From an uncultured Comamonadaceae bacterium (lineage in GTDB: Bacteria > Pseudomonadota > Gammaproteobacteria > Burkholderiales > Burkholderiaceae_C): a DNA stretch of 9,941 nt. The stretch spans positions 1 through 9,941 of the forward strand of contig CALBWZ010000148.1 in NCBI GenBank assembly GCA_937893415.1, read 5' to 3'. The notes beneath the pieces are model-generated. The model was not told where the DNA came from. It searched no databases and was given only the letters and a program-made list of their open reading frames with translations. Position numbers and translations under genes: made by a program. Shown in pieces: positions 1 through 7,720 of this stretch; position 1 is the first letter of the stretch, and each line of letters begins with the position of its first letter.

Positions 1-30
1 CTGAGGCACGGTAGCAGCAGTGGTATTCAT
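1..30 (-). CDS. Possible start of a gene downstream of clpB (partial, unidentified)
   Basis: An ATG at 30-28 on the minus strand opens ten codons (MNTTAATVPQ) that run off the left edge without a stop. The same frame is open upstream to a TGA near position 75, directly followed by a GTG, so a start about 14 codons earlier is also possible. No good Shine-Dalgarno sequence precedes the ATG. It lies 91 bases after clpB on the same strand and could be cotranscribed with it. Ten residues are too few to name a family, and it may not be a real gene. Confidence 0.3.
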   Translation of the reverse strand, partial: MNTTAATVPQ

Positions 31-91
31 GGCCAGAATAATACGCCGATTGCACGAGGCCTCCGCCTCCACTCACTTGACCGCTGGCGCC

Positions 92-123
92 AAGGTCAGC
101 CTGTTGTGCCTCCTGCTGACCTT
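92..123 (-). repeat. Perfect 9-bp inverted repeat starting in the clpB stop codon
   Basis: AAGGTCAGC at 92-100 is the exact reverse complement of GCTGACCTT at 115-123, leaving a 14-base loop. On the clpB transcript the stem begins within the TAA stop codon. It is not followed by a U tract, so it is not a standard intrinsic terminator. It could protect the 3' end of the mRNA or influence readthrough to the next gene. That role is inference; the symmetry is directly visible. Confidence 0.5.
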
Positions 124-2731
124 ATACAGGCGCGGTCGCGATAGATTTAAAGTAAAACACGCCTGGGTCAAGCGCAGGGTCAACAGAAATATCGACTGTG
201 GTGCCAGGTAAAAACTCCCCTTGCAACATGCGCTTAGACAATGGATTTTCAATGCGTTGCTGCAGGGCTCGCTTCAATGGCCGCGCACCAAACACAGGGT
301 CAAAGCCCACTTTGGCCAACTCGGCCAAGGCAGAGTCTGACACCTCAAGACCTAAGTCCAAGGCCTGCAAACGCTTGCGCAAACTTTTTAATTGAATGCC
401 CGCAATAGCGCTTATGTGATGCGCATTGAGACTGTGAAAAACCACTGTCTCATCGATGCGGTTGAGCAATTCAGGACGGAAGTGGTTTTTAAGCTCGTCC
501 CAAACCGCATCCTTAATGGCGACGTGCTCTTGTCCAGCCATATGCTGAATGATGTGCGAGCCAATGTTGCTGGTCATCACAATGACGGTGTTTTTAAAGT
601 TAACCGTTCGGCCTTGACCGTCGGTTAAACGCCCATCGTCCAACACCTGCAACAAAATGTTGAATACATCTGGGTGTGCCTTTTCAATCTCATCAAGCAG
701 CAACACGCTGTAAGGCTTGCGGCGCACGGCCTCTGTGAGGTAACCGCCTTCGTCATAGCCGACATAGCCCGGAGGCGCACCAATCAGGCGACTGACTGAG
801 TGCTTTTCCATAAACTCACTCATGTCGACTCGAATCAGGTGGTCTTCGCTGTCAAACAAAAACCCCGCCAGCGCCTTGCACAGCTCAGTTTTACCAACAC
901 CCGTTGGCCCTAAAAACAAGAAAGAACCAGTGGGCCGATTGGGGTCTGACAAGCCCGCACGTGAGCGGCGAATAGCGTCAGAGACCGCCGTAATGGCCTC
1001 GTCTTGACCCACCACACGATGGTGCAGTTGGTCTTCCATCTGTAACAATTTATCGCGCTCGCCCTGCATCAGTTTGGACACAGGAATGCCAGTCATGCGT
1101 GCCACGACATCCGCAATTTCTTCAGCACCAACTTGCGTTCTCAACAACCGGTTGGGTGCATTGGCAGGCTTGTTGGCTTCTTTGTCTTGGGCGGCGTGCA
1201 GTTCTTTTTCCAGCTCTGGTAGACGCCCGTATTGCAGCTCGGCAACTTTGTTGAAATCGCCTTTGCGCTTTAAATCCTCGATTTGAAAGCGCATTTTGTC
1301 AATTTCTTCACGCACGTGGGCAGAGCCTAAAGCAGCAGCTTTTTCGGCTTTCCACACCTCGGCCAAGTCGGCATATTCCAGCTGCAACTTGCCGATTTCT
1401 TCTTCCAACAACGTCATGCGTTTTTTGGATGCTTCATCGGTTTCTTTGCGAACGGCTTCACGCTCAATTTTGAGCTGAATTAAGCGCCGATCAAGTTTGT
1501 CCATGATCTCTGGCTTGGAGTCAATTTCTATTTTAATTTTTGCCGCGGCCTCGTCAATCAGATCGATCGCCTTGTCAGGCAAAAACCGGTCGGTGATGTA
1601 GCGGTCGCTCAGCTCGGCAGCCGCCACAATGGCCGGGTCTGTGATGTCAACACCGTGGTGAACTTCGTAGCGCTCTTGCAAGCCGCGCAATATGGCGATA
1701 GTGGCCTCCACTGTAGGCTCGCCCACCAATACCTTTTGAAAGCGGCGCTCTAAAGCGGCGTCTTTTTCTATGTACTTGCGGTATTCATCCAGCGTTGTCG
1801 CGCCCATGCAGTGCAACTCCCCGCGCGCCAAGGCCGGCTTTAGCATGTTGCCTGCGTCCATGGCACCCTCGCCTTTGCCCGCACCCACCATGGTGTGGAT
1901 TTCATCAATAAATAAAATAATGCGCCCTTCATCAGCGGCCACTTCTTTCAACACCGTCTTGAGACGTTCCTCAAACTCACCGCGGTATTTGGCACCCGCT
2001 AACAAACCCGCCATGTCTAAGGACAGCACGCGTTTGTCTTTAAGTGTGTCTGGTACCTCACCCGCCACAATGCGCTGCGCCAAGCCTTCGACGATGGCTG
2101 TTTTGCCCACACCGGGCTCACCAATGAGCACTGGGTTGTTTTTGGTACGGCGCTGCAGCACCTGAATGGCGCGGCGTATTTCATCGTCACGCCCAATAAC
2201 CGGGTCTAACTTGCCTTGGCGCGCGCGCTCTGTAAGGTCTAGCGTGTATTTTTTAAGTGCTTCGCGTTGCGTTTCAGCCTCTGGACTGTCCACACGCTGC
2301 CCACCACGTACAGTCTCAATGGCTTGCTCAAACGCGGTGCGACTGAGGCCATGCTTGCGAACCAACTCACCAGCATCGCCTTTGTGATCGGCCAAAGCGC
2401 TTAAAAACAACTCGCTGGCAACGTATTGGTCACCGCGCTTGATAGCGTCTTTTTCGGCTTGCTGCAGCAAGCTAAGCAAGTCACGTCCAAGTTGCACCTG
2501 CTCTTGACCCTGCACTTGTGGCAAGCCTTTGATGAGCTTTTCCGCGGCTTCGCTGAGCGCGTTGACTTTGACATTGGCGCGCTGTAACAAAGAAGCCGGC
2601 CCATCCGTTTGACGCAGCATGGCTTGCAACAAGTGCACAGGCTCAATGTAGGCATGGTCATTACCCAAGGCAAGACTTTGGGCGTCAGATAAGGCTTCTT
2701 GGAATTTGGTGGTTAATTTGTCAGCACGCAT
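122..2731 (-). CDS. clpB: ATP-dependent chaperone ClpB (protein disaggregase)
   Basis: Cytoplasmic AAA+ ring chaperone that, in the known family, extracts polypeptides from heat-induced aggregates together with DnaK-DnaJ-GrpE. The 869 residues match the usual 855-870. The N-terminal Clp repeat domain covers about residues 1-145. The first AAA+ module has Walker A GEPGVGKT (204-211), the pore loop KYRGEFE (248-254), Walker B ending FIDE (274-277) and an ERR arginine-finger motif (328-330). A charged coiled-coil middle domain, the hallmark separating ClpB from ClpA and ClpC, spans about 405-525. The second module has Walker A GPTGVGKT (608-615), pore loop GYVGYD (655-660), Walker B LLLDE (677-681) and sensor-2 GARPLKR (815-821). 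No IGF/L ClpP-docking loop was noticed. The ATG is preceded by GGAGA seven bases upstream and sits about 29 bases below the predicted transcription start. All catalytic motifs are intact. Confidence 0.98.
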   Translation of the reverse strand: MRADKLTTKFQEALSDAQSLALGNDHAYIEPVHLLQAMLRQTDGPASLLQRANVKVNALSEAAEKLIKGLPQVQGQEQVQLGRDLLSLLQQAEKDAIKRGDQYVASELFLSALADHKGDAGELVRKHGLSRTAFEQAIETVRGGQRVDSPEAETQREALKKYTLDLTERARQGKLDPVIGRDDEIRRAIQVLQRRTKNNPVLIGEPGVGKTAIVEGLAQRIVAGEVPDTLKDKRVLSLDMAGLLAGAKYRGEFEERLKTVLKEVAADEGRIILFIDEIHTMVGAGKGEGAMDAGNMLKPALARGELHCMGATTLDEYRKYIEKDAALERRFQKVLVGEPTVEATIAILRGLQERYEVHHGVDITDPAIVAAAELSDRYITDRFLPDKAIDLIDEAAAKIKIEIDSKPEIMDKLDRRLIQLKIEREAVRKETDEASKKRMTLLEEEIGKLQLEYADLAEVWKAEKAAALGSAHVREEIDKMRFQIEDLKRKGDFNKVAELQYGRLPELEKELHAAQDKEANKPANAPNRLLRTQVGAEEIADVVARMTGIPVSKLMQGERDKLLQMEDQLHHRVVGQDEAITAVSDAIRRSRAGLSDPNRPTGSFLFLGPTGVGKTELCKALAGFLFDSEDHLIRVDMSEFMEKHSVSRLIGAPPGYVGYDEGGYLTEAVRRKPYSVLLLDEIEKAHPDVFNILLQVLDDGRLTDGQGRTVNFKNTVIVMTSNIGSHIIQHMAGQEHVAIKDAVWDELKNHFRPELLNRIDETVVFHSLNAHHISAIAGIQLKSLRKRLQALDLGLEVSDSALAELAKVGFDPVFGARPLKRALQQRIENPLSKRMLQGEFLPGTTVDISVDPALDPGVFYFKSIATAPV

Positions 2732-2738
2732 GGTGTGG

Positions 2739-2743
2739 TCTCC
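2739..2743 (-). promoter_or_regulatory. Ribosome binding site of clpB
   Basis: GGAGA on the minus strand ends seven bases before the clpB ATG. It fixes the chosen start and suggests strong translation once the heat-shock transcript is made. Confidence 0.75.
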
Positions 2744-2763
2744 ATCACAACTATCGGTAAGTT

Positions 2764-2794
2764 GTTATATGGAGTGAATGTGCAGTCTTTCAAG
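2764..2794 (-). promoter_or_regulatory. clpB promoter: overlapping sigma-32 and sigma-70 elements
   Basis: On the minus strand CTTGAAA (2794-2788) is followed after 13 bases by CTCCATAT (2774-2767). This matches the enterobacterial sigma-32 consensus CTTGAAA, 11-16 bases, CCCCATnT with one mismatch in the -10 element. The same region holds TTGAAA (2793-2788), an 18-base spacer and TATAAC (2769-2764), each hexamer matching five of six sigma-70 consensus positions. Either reading puts the transcription start near 2757-2761, leaving a leader of roughly 30 bases before clpB. Heat-shock control of clpB by RpoH is well established in proteobacteria. That both holoenzymes use this site is inference. 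Confidence 0.8.
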
Positions 2795-2804
2795 ACCACA
2801 CGGC

Positions 2805-2820
2805 ATACCCCAACGGGTAT
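2805..2820 (-). repeat. Hairpin-forming inverted repeat between moaE and clpB
   Basis: ATACCC and GGGTAT form a perfect 6-bp stem around a four-base loop, 26 bases after the moaE stop and 10 bases upstream of the clpB -35 element. No U tract follows on the minus strand, so it would at best be a weak terminator, a 3' end-stabilising hairpin for the upstream operon, or a protein binding site near the promoter. Thirteen bases of it recur inside the 3' end of moaE. Confidence 0.45.
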
Positions 2821-2845
2821 TTATTGCGCAACTGCTGGGTGCCGG

Positions 2846-3331
2846 TCAACCAGCAGCATTGCTGGCCTTGATACCCCAACGGGCCAAAGCTGCATCATCA
2901 GCCTCGCGTGCGTCCACCCACTGCGCGCCGGCATCGGTGTGTTCTTTTTTCCAAAATGGCGCTTGCGTTTTGAGGTAGTCCATTAAAAACTCGCAGGCCT
3001 GAAACGACTCGTGCCTGTGGGTGGATGTAACTGCAACCAACACAATTTGCTCGCCTGCCAATAACTCGCCAACACGGTGAATGACAACCGCGTCAAACAT
3101 ATCGAACCGCGCCTTGGCTTGGACCACCATGGCTTCAATCGCTTTTTCGGTCATACCGGGATAGTGCTCAAGCGTCATGCCATGGATATCTTTGGCATTC
3201 GGTTCTTGCTTGCTCCAGTTGCGCACAGTACCTACAAACGAACAAACTGCACCAACTTGCAGGTTGTTTGCATGCAGAGCCGCCAACTCGGTTGAAACGT
3301 CAAAGTCTTGTGTTTGTATGCGGACAGTCAT
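2846..3331 (-). CDS. moaE: Molybdopterin synthase catalytic (large) subunit MoaE
   Basis: MoaE dimerises and binds two MoaD subunits. The complex inserts two sulfurs into cyclic pyranopterin monophosphate (precursor Z) to make molybdopterin in the cytoplasm. The 161 residues contain the family signatures VGAVCSFVGTVR (26-37), LEHYPGM (54-60), IHRVGEL (84-90), the H-R segment near 105, and the active-site stretch DYLKTQAPFWKKE (118-130). K121 and K128 there correspond to the catalytic lysines 119 and 126 of E. coli MoaE. I chose the ATG giving MTVRIQTQDF because it matches the family N-terminus. A GTG at 3358 would add nine residues and overlap moaD by eight bases. Neither start has a convincing ribosome binding site; the region before the ATG is U-rich. 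It follows moaD by 19 bases, as expected for two subunits of one enzyme. Confidence 0.95.
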   Translation of the reverse strand: MTVRIQTQDFDVSTELAALHANNLQVGAVCSFVGTVRNWSKQEPNAKDIHGMTLEHYPGMTEKAIEAMVVQAKARFDMFDAVVIHRVGELLAGEQIVLVAVTSTHRHESFQACEFLMDYLKTQAPFWKKEHTDAGAQWVDAREADDAALARWGIKASNAAG

Positions 3332-3336
3332 GGTTG

Positions 3337-3371
3337 AAAAAAATAAAAGTTTAACCACCAGTCACCGGTGG
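3337..3371 (-). terminator. Terminator-like hairpin with U-rich tract across the moaD-moaE junction
   Basis: On the minus strand CCACC (3371-3367) pairs with GGTGG (3359-3355) around a seven-base loop. The stem is built from the last codons of moaD (PPVTGG). Seven bases after the stem comes a tract of four T, one A and seven T (3348-3337). This resembles an intrinsic terminator, but the stem is short, the gap to the U tract is long, and moaE begins immediately afterwards. It may attenuate moaE transcription partly, or the U-rich tract may help ribosome loading in the absence of a Shine-Dalgarno sequence. Both are inference. Confidence 0.35.
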
Positions 3372-3611
3372 AAAGAATGCCACCTCGTCGCCTGCTGCGA
3401 CCGCATGGCTGGCATCCACAATTTCGTGATTCACAGCAATACGCAACACTTGGTCACTGGCCAAGGCCATCGACCAAGGCTGACCCTTGGCCACCAAGAC
3501 CTCGCGCACGCCAGCGGCTGTGGATGGCAAATCTACACCAGCAGGCCATGCCTCATCAGCCCAACCTATGGCTTCGCGTACGCCGGCAAAATAACGAATG
3601 GTAATACTCAT
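3351..3611 (-). CDS. moaD: Molybdopterin synthase sulfur carrier (small) subunit MoaD
   Basis: An 86-residue ubiquitin-fold (beta-grasp) protein. In the known pathway its C-terminal glycine is adenylated by MoeB, converted to a thiocarboxylate, and supplies sulfur to precursor Z inside the MoaD-MoaE complex. The sequence shows the expected start (SITIRYFAGVRE), the G-D-E-V-A-F-F-P-P-V motif near residues 74-83 and the essential terminal Gly-Gly. Length agrees with the family (about 80-85). The ATG gives the canonical N-terminus; only a weak GAG lies upstream, so translation may depend on coupling to moeA, which ends 25 bases before. moeB is not in this window. Confidence 0.95.
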   Translation of the reverse strand: MSITIRYFAGVREAIGWADEAWPAGVDLPSTAAGVREVLVAKGQPWSMALASDQVLRIAVNHEIVDASHAVAAGDEVAFFPPVTGG

Positions 3612-3636
3612 GGGCTTGTTACTCGGGGTTTATCAG

Positions 3637-4941
3637 TCAAGCTATGCACTGTGACATAGGCCAAAAAGACACGGTATCACCGCGGCTAATCGCTTGGCTA
3701 GGTGGGTTGTCAACAAAGCCATCTGCCCACGACACCGATGTCAACACGCCAGAGCTTTGGTTGGGATACAAATCAAGCCCGCCCTGTGTGTTGCGTTTGA
3801 CACGCAAAAATTCACGGCGCTTGTCTGGCTTGGGCCAATCAAAGTGCGCAGTCATTGGCAAGGCTTGCACGCCAGCATGACTCACACCCAACAAGCGGTC
3901 AATAAATGGTCTGACCAGAACAATAAAGGTCACAAAACTAGACACTGGGTTGCCCGGCAAACCTACAAAGTGCGCGCAGCTTGTAGCACTGAGGCGATTG
4001 ATGCGGCCATATGCAAATGGCTTGCCCGGCTTGATGGCCAGTGCCCATAAATCAAGAGAACCCAAGCTTTGAACAGCTGGCTTGACGTGGTCTTCTTCTC
4101 CCACACTCACACCACCAGTACTGACGATTAAATCGTGGTCGTTGGCCGCGTGCTGTAAAGCAGCTTGGGTGTCAGCCAGTGTGTCTGCAACGATGGCAAA
4201 CTCTGTGACTTGTGCACCCAACCTTTTGAGCAAAGTGCTTAAAAAGAAACCATTGGAGCTGAAAATAGCGCCCGGCGGCAACGCGTCAGCTGCTACAGCG
4301 CCAGGCATCACCAGTTCGTCACCGGTTGACAGCAACGCCACACGCAATGGCTTGAGCACACTCACTTGCGCTTGGCCTATGCTCGCCAACAACCCTAGGT
4401 GTGCAGGCGTTAAACGCGTGCCTTTGCGTACGACGACTTGTCCGTTGGCAATATCTTCGCCACGCATGCGAATGTTTTGCCCTGTTGTTGGCGCTTGGGT
4501 TAAGCGCACAACGTCTACTCCTGCTTGTGGCGACACCAAACAATCTTCTTGCATCACCACGGCATTGGCATTGACTGGGATAGGCGCACCAGTAAAAATT
4601 CGCGCCACAGTGCCACCAGCCAAGTTGCCTGAAAAGTGGCCTGCTGGAATACGCGCAGATTGCGGCAAGCCCTCGCGCAACCCGGTGTTGGCATCAGCTA
4701 TGTTAAGGGCGTAACCGTCCACAGACGAGTTGTCAAAACCAGGCACGTCAAGTTGAGCCACCACATCGTTTCCAAGCACACGGCCGTCGGCCAATTGCAG
4801 CGGTACATCTTCAACAGATGTCAGTGGCGAGGCCTTGGCCAACAGCTCAAGCAAGGCATCATCTAAAGACTTGAGGGGTGGTCGCGCTGGCGTTTGCTGG
4901 GCCAGCTTGTTGTCATTGGGGTTGGGAGACGTGCTGTTCAT
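3637..4941 (-). CDS. moeA: Molybdopterin molybdenumtransferase MoeA
   Basis: Catalyses the last common step of molybdenum cofactor synthesis: molybdate is inserted into adenylylated molybdopterin with release of AMP. The 434 residues compare with about 411 in E. coli. Recognisable elements in order are DNSSVDGYAL (70-79), GEDI (161-164), STGDEL (205-210) opening the MoCF/MogA-like domain, the STGGVSVGEEDHV loop (274-286), KPGKPFAYG (304-312) and GLPGNPVSSF (327-336); domain IV follows from about 355. The core aligns from about residue 22, so the first 20 residues (rich in Asn, Ser, Pro, Gln) are a polar extension. No other in-frame ATG would remove them. It begins 11 bases after the thrC stop with no clear ribosome binding site, pointing to translational coupling. 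Which molybdoenzymes it serves is not shown here. Confidence 0.96.
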   Translation of the reverse strand: MNSTSPNPNDNKLAQQTPARPPLKSLDDALLELLAKASPLTSVEDVPLQLADGRVLGNDVVAQLDVPGFDNSSVDGYALNIADANTGLREGLPQSARIPAGHFSGNLAGGTVARIFTGAPIPVNANAVVMQEDCLVSPQAGVDVVRLTQAPTTGQNIRMRGEDIANGQVVVRKGTRLTPAHLGLLASIGQAQVSVLKPLRVALLSTGDELVMPGAVAADALPPGAIFSSNGFFLSTLLKRLGAQVTEFAIVADTLADTQAALQHAANDHDLIVSTGGVSVGEEDHVKPAVQSLGSLDLWALAIKPGKPFAYGRINRLSATSCAHFVGLPGNPVSSFVTFIVLVRPFIDRLLGVSHAGVQALPMTAHFDWPKPDKRREFLRVKRNTQGGLDLYPNQSSGVLTSVSWADGFVDNPPSQAISRGDTVSFWPMSQCIA

Positions 4942-4952
4942 ACCGGATTTTG

Positions 4953-6374
4953 CTAAAGGGCGCCGGCGTGTTTGCGAATGAAGCTTTTCACGCCCTCAAC
5001 ATCTGCAGACATACGCACAGAGCGTTTGGGTAGATTTTCAATGCCTTCAAACTTGGCTGGGCATGGGGGTTGCAGGCCTGTGGCCTCCACAATGGTTTGT
5101 GCGAATTTGATAGGCAACGCTGTTTCCAACACAATCATGGGCACACCAGGTATGAGGTGTTCAGCCGCCACTTTCACACCGTCGGCGGTATGCGGATCAA
5201 TCAACATTCCATAGTCGGCCAAGGTGCTTTTAATGGTTGCTAAGCGGTTGGCATGGGTGCTGGTACCGCTGATAAAACCGTAGTCAGTTGCGACTGAGGC
5301 AAACGCAGGCTCAGCGCTGAGGTCGAAGCTGCCGGTGGTGCGCAAACTGTCGTCAAACAAACGCTTGGTAGCCGCGCCATCGCGTCCCATGAGGTCAAAT
5401 ACAAAACGCTCAAAATTGCTGGCTTTGGAAATATCCATAGAGGGGCTTGAGGTTTCAAACGTCTCAGCGCTGGCGCGTACACGGTACACACCAGCGCGAA
5501 AAAATTCATCCAACACATTGTTCTCGTTTGTGGCAACCACCAGCTTGTCAATTGGCAGTCCCATCATACGGGCCACATGGCCGGCGCACACATTGCCGAA
5601 GTTACCGCTGGGCACAGCAAAGCTCACGCGCTGGTCTGAGGTCTGAGTGGCTTGCAAATAGCCCGCAAAGTAATACACCACTTGCGCCATCAAACGTGCC
5701 CAGTTGATAGAGTTGACTGTGCCAATGCGCATACTCGTTTTAAATGACAAGTCGCTAGACACAGCTTTCACAATGTCTTGGCAATCGTCAAACACGCCAT
5801 CAATGGTGATGTTGTGAATGTTGTCGTCTAACAGACTAAACATTTGCGCCTGTTGAAAAGGGCTCATTCGGTCATGAGGGCTGGTCATGAACACGCGTAC
5901 ACCGCTTTTCCCCCGCATGGCGTATTCGGCAGCGCTGCCTGTATCGCCAGAGGTGGCACCCAAAATATTCAGCGTCTCACCTCTGCGAGCCAACTCGTAC
6001 TCAAACAAATTGCCAAGCAACTGCATGGCCATGTCTTTAAAAGCCAAAGTTGGGCCGTTAGACAAGCCCTCAATGTAGAAGCCGTCTTTCAGTTTTGTAA
6101 GCGGCGCGATGGCCTCAGTACCAAATACCTCTTGGGTATACGTTTTGGCACACAGCGCCCTCAGGTCTGCGCTGGGGATGTCATCAATGTACAAAGATAA
6201 GACTTCAAACGCCAGCTCGCTGTATGGCAAAGAGCGCCAAACGTCCAAGGTTGCAGCGGTGACTTGGGGGTAATGTTCGGGCAAGTACAGGCCGCCATCT
6301 GGGGCCAAGCCTGCCAACAAAATATCGCAAAACCGCTTGGGTGATTGGTCACCGCGGGTAGATATGTATTGCAT
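4953..6374 (-). CDS. thrC: Threonine synthase (PLP-dependent)
   Basis: Converts O-phospho-L-homoserine and water to L-threonine and phosphate, the last step of threonine synthesis. At 473 residues it belongs to the longer bacterial/fungal-type threonine synthases. The N-terminus (MQYISTRGD) is typical. The PLP lysine is K113 in GPTLAFKDMAMQLLG (107-121). GATSGDTGSAAEYA (139-152) and the PLP-phosphate loop PSGNFGNV (255-262) are intact. Its ATG overlaps the hom stop by one base (TAATG), and a strong AAGGAGGAG sits inside the last hom codons, so the two proteins are almost certainly made from one message with coupled translation. No homoserine kinase gene lies between hom and thrC, so the phosphohomoserine substrate must come from a kinase encoded elsewhere. 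Confidence 0.98.
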   Translation of the reverse strand: MQYISTRGDQSPKRFCDILLAGLAPDGGLYLPEHYPQVTAATLDVWRSLPYSELAFEVLSLYIDDIPSADLRALCAKTYTQEVFGTEAIAPLTKLKDGFYIEGLSNGPTLAFKDMAMQLLGNLFEYELARRGETLNILGATSGDTGSAAEYAMRGKSGVRVFMTSPHDRMSPFQQAQMFSLLDDNIHNITIDGVFDDCQDIVKAVSSDLSFKTSMRIGTVNSINWARLMAQVVYYFAGYLQATQTSDQRVSFAVPSGNFGNVCAGHVARMMGLPIDKLVVATNENNVLDEFFRAGVYRVRASAETFETSSPSMDISKASNFERFVFDLMGRDGAATKRLFDDSLRTTGSFDLSAEPAFASVATDYGFISGTSTHANRLATIKSTLADYGMLIDPHTADGVKVAAEHLIPGVPMIVLETALPIKFAQTIVEATGLQPPCPAKFEGIENLPKRSVRMSADVEGVKSFIRKHAGAL

Positions 6375-7720
6375 TACGCCAACTCCTCCTTGCGCAATAT
6401 AACCACAGTTGCCAGCACAGAAGGCAAGGCTTGAATGTCTTGCAAAGCATCTAACAGTGCGCCTTCACGCACGATGTGCGTGAGCATAATCAGGTCGGTT
6501 TGGTTGCCCTCTTGACCACTTACGTCGTGTGCCTCACGCTGCAACACAGCATCAATACTGATGCCACGCTTGGCCAACAAGCCAGTGAGGTTGGCCAGCA
6601 CCCCAGCCTGGTCTGACACCCGCAGGCGCAGGTAATAAGCGCTCATAACATCGTCTATGGCCAGCACGGGCGTTTCGACAATGGCATGTGGCTGGAACGC
6701 CAAGGCTGGCACACGCGAATGTAGCGGACAACTTGCAGCTCGGGCAACGTCAACAAGGTCTGCAATCACTGCGCTAGCAGTGGGCTCGCCACCCGCACCT
6801 TTGCCGTAGTAAAGCGTTGTTCCCACTGCATCACCTTGCACCACCACAGCATTCATAGCGCCCTCCACGTTGGCCAGCAAACGCTCAGATGGCAACAAAC
6901 AAGGGTGCACGCGCAACTCAATGCCATTGGCTACACGCTTGGTGATACCCAACAACTTGATGCGGTAACCCAATTGCTCAGCGTACTTGATGTCTTGCGG
7001 GTCTAGTTGCGTAATGCCTTCAATATGGGCTTTGCCAAATTGCACAGGGACACCAAAAGCAATTGCGCTCATAAGTGCGAGTTTGTGTGCCGCGTCTACG
7101 CCCTCAATATCAAACGTAGGATCTGATTCAGCGTAGCCCAACTTTTGTGCTGCTTTCAGCGCGCTGGAAAAGTCCAGCCCTTTGCTGCGCATCTCACTCA
7201 AAATAAAGTTGGTGGTGCCGTTGATAATACCTGCCACCCACTCCACGCGATTGGCGGCTAAGCCTTCGCGCAGAGCTTTGATGATGGGTATACCCCCGGC
7301 CACTGCAGCCTCAAACGCCACCACCACGCCGGCTTTGTTGGCTGCATCGAAAATTTCAGTGCCATGTAATGCCAGCAAAGCTTTGTTGGCTGTGACCACG
7401 TGCTTGCCATTGGCAATGGCTTGCAACACCAACTCACGCGCCAATGTGGTGCCACCAATCAACTCCACCACCACATCAACTTGGTTGTCTTTCACAATAT
7501 CGTGTGCGTCTGCCACCACTCGAACGCCAGCAGCAACCAATGGTTGAGCGGCAGCCAAGTTGCGACGACTGGCCGTGACCACATCGATCGAGCGTCCCGC
7601 ACGGCGCGTAATCTCGTCGCGGTTGCGAGTCAGCACATCAAATACAGATTGGCCAACATTGCCAACCCCTAACAAACCTAACCTAAGCGGAGACTGAGAA
7701 ACAGGTGAAGAAGACTGCAT
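6374..7720 (-). CDS. hom: Homoserine dehydrogenase with C-terminal ACT domain
   Basis: Reduces L-aspartate-4-semialdehyde to L-homoserine with NAD(P)H, the branch-point step toward threonine and methionine. The 448 residues show a Rossmann fold with GVGNVG (18-23), the VTANKALL segment (109-116, K113), and the catalytic region YAESDPTFDIEGVDAAHKL (196-214). There D209 and K213 match the D219 and K223 pair of the yeast enzyme. A C-terminal ACT domain (about 361-437, beginning YYLRLRVSDQAGVLANLTG) is the usual seat of threonine feedback inhibition. It is a monofunctional enzyme with no fused aspartokinase. The ATG is the only plausible start near the Rossmann fold; the first ten residues are a polar tail and no strong Shine-Dalgarno sequence precedes it. 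It is the first gene of the tightly packed hom-thrC-moeA-moaD-moaE group. Confidence 0.97.
   Translation of the reverse strand: MQSSSPVSQSPLRLGLLGVGNVGQSVFDVLTRNRDEITRRAGRSIDVVTASRRNLAAAQPLVAAGVRVVADAHDIVKDNQVDVVVELIGGTTLARELVLQAIANGKHVVTANKALLALHGTEIFDAANKAGVVVAFEAAVAGGIPIIKALREGLAANRVEWVAGIINGTTNFILSEMRSKGLDFSSALKAAQKLGYAESDPTFDIEGVDAAHKLALMSAIAFGVPVQFGKAHIEGITQLDPQDIKYAEQLGYRIKLLGITKRVANGIELRVHPCLLPSERLLANVEGAMNAVVVQGDAVGTTLYYGKGAGGEPTASAVIADLVDVARAASCPLHSRVPALAFQPHAIVETPVLAIDDVMSAYYLRLRVSDQAGVLANLTGLLAKRGISIDAVLQREAHDVSGQEGNQTDLIMLTHIVREGALLDALQDIQALPSVLATVVILRKEELA
6383..6391 (-). promoter_or_regulatory. Ribosome binding site of thrC inside the end of hom
   Basis: AAGGAGGAG on the minus strand is a near-perfect Shine-Dalgarno sequence about eight bases before the thrC ATG. 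It also encodes the K-E-E of the hom C-terminus. Together with the TAATG overlap it supports the chosen thrC start and coupled synthesis. Confidence 0.8.

Noticed and set aside
1770..2165. 131-codon plus-strand frame opposite clpB
   Set aside because: Antisense to the first AAA+ domain of ClpB, with no ribosome binding site and no recognisable protein features.
4082..4714. Long open frame of 210 codons on the plus strand opposite moeA
   Set aside because: It is fully antisense to a well-conserved MoeA core, its translation is low-complexity (Ser, Ala, Thr, Pro rich) and resembles no family. It is a composition-driven shadow.
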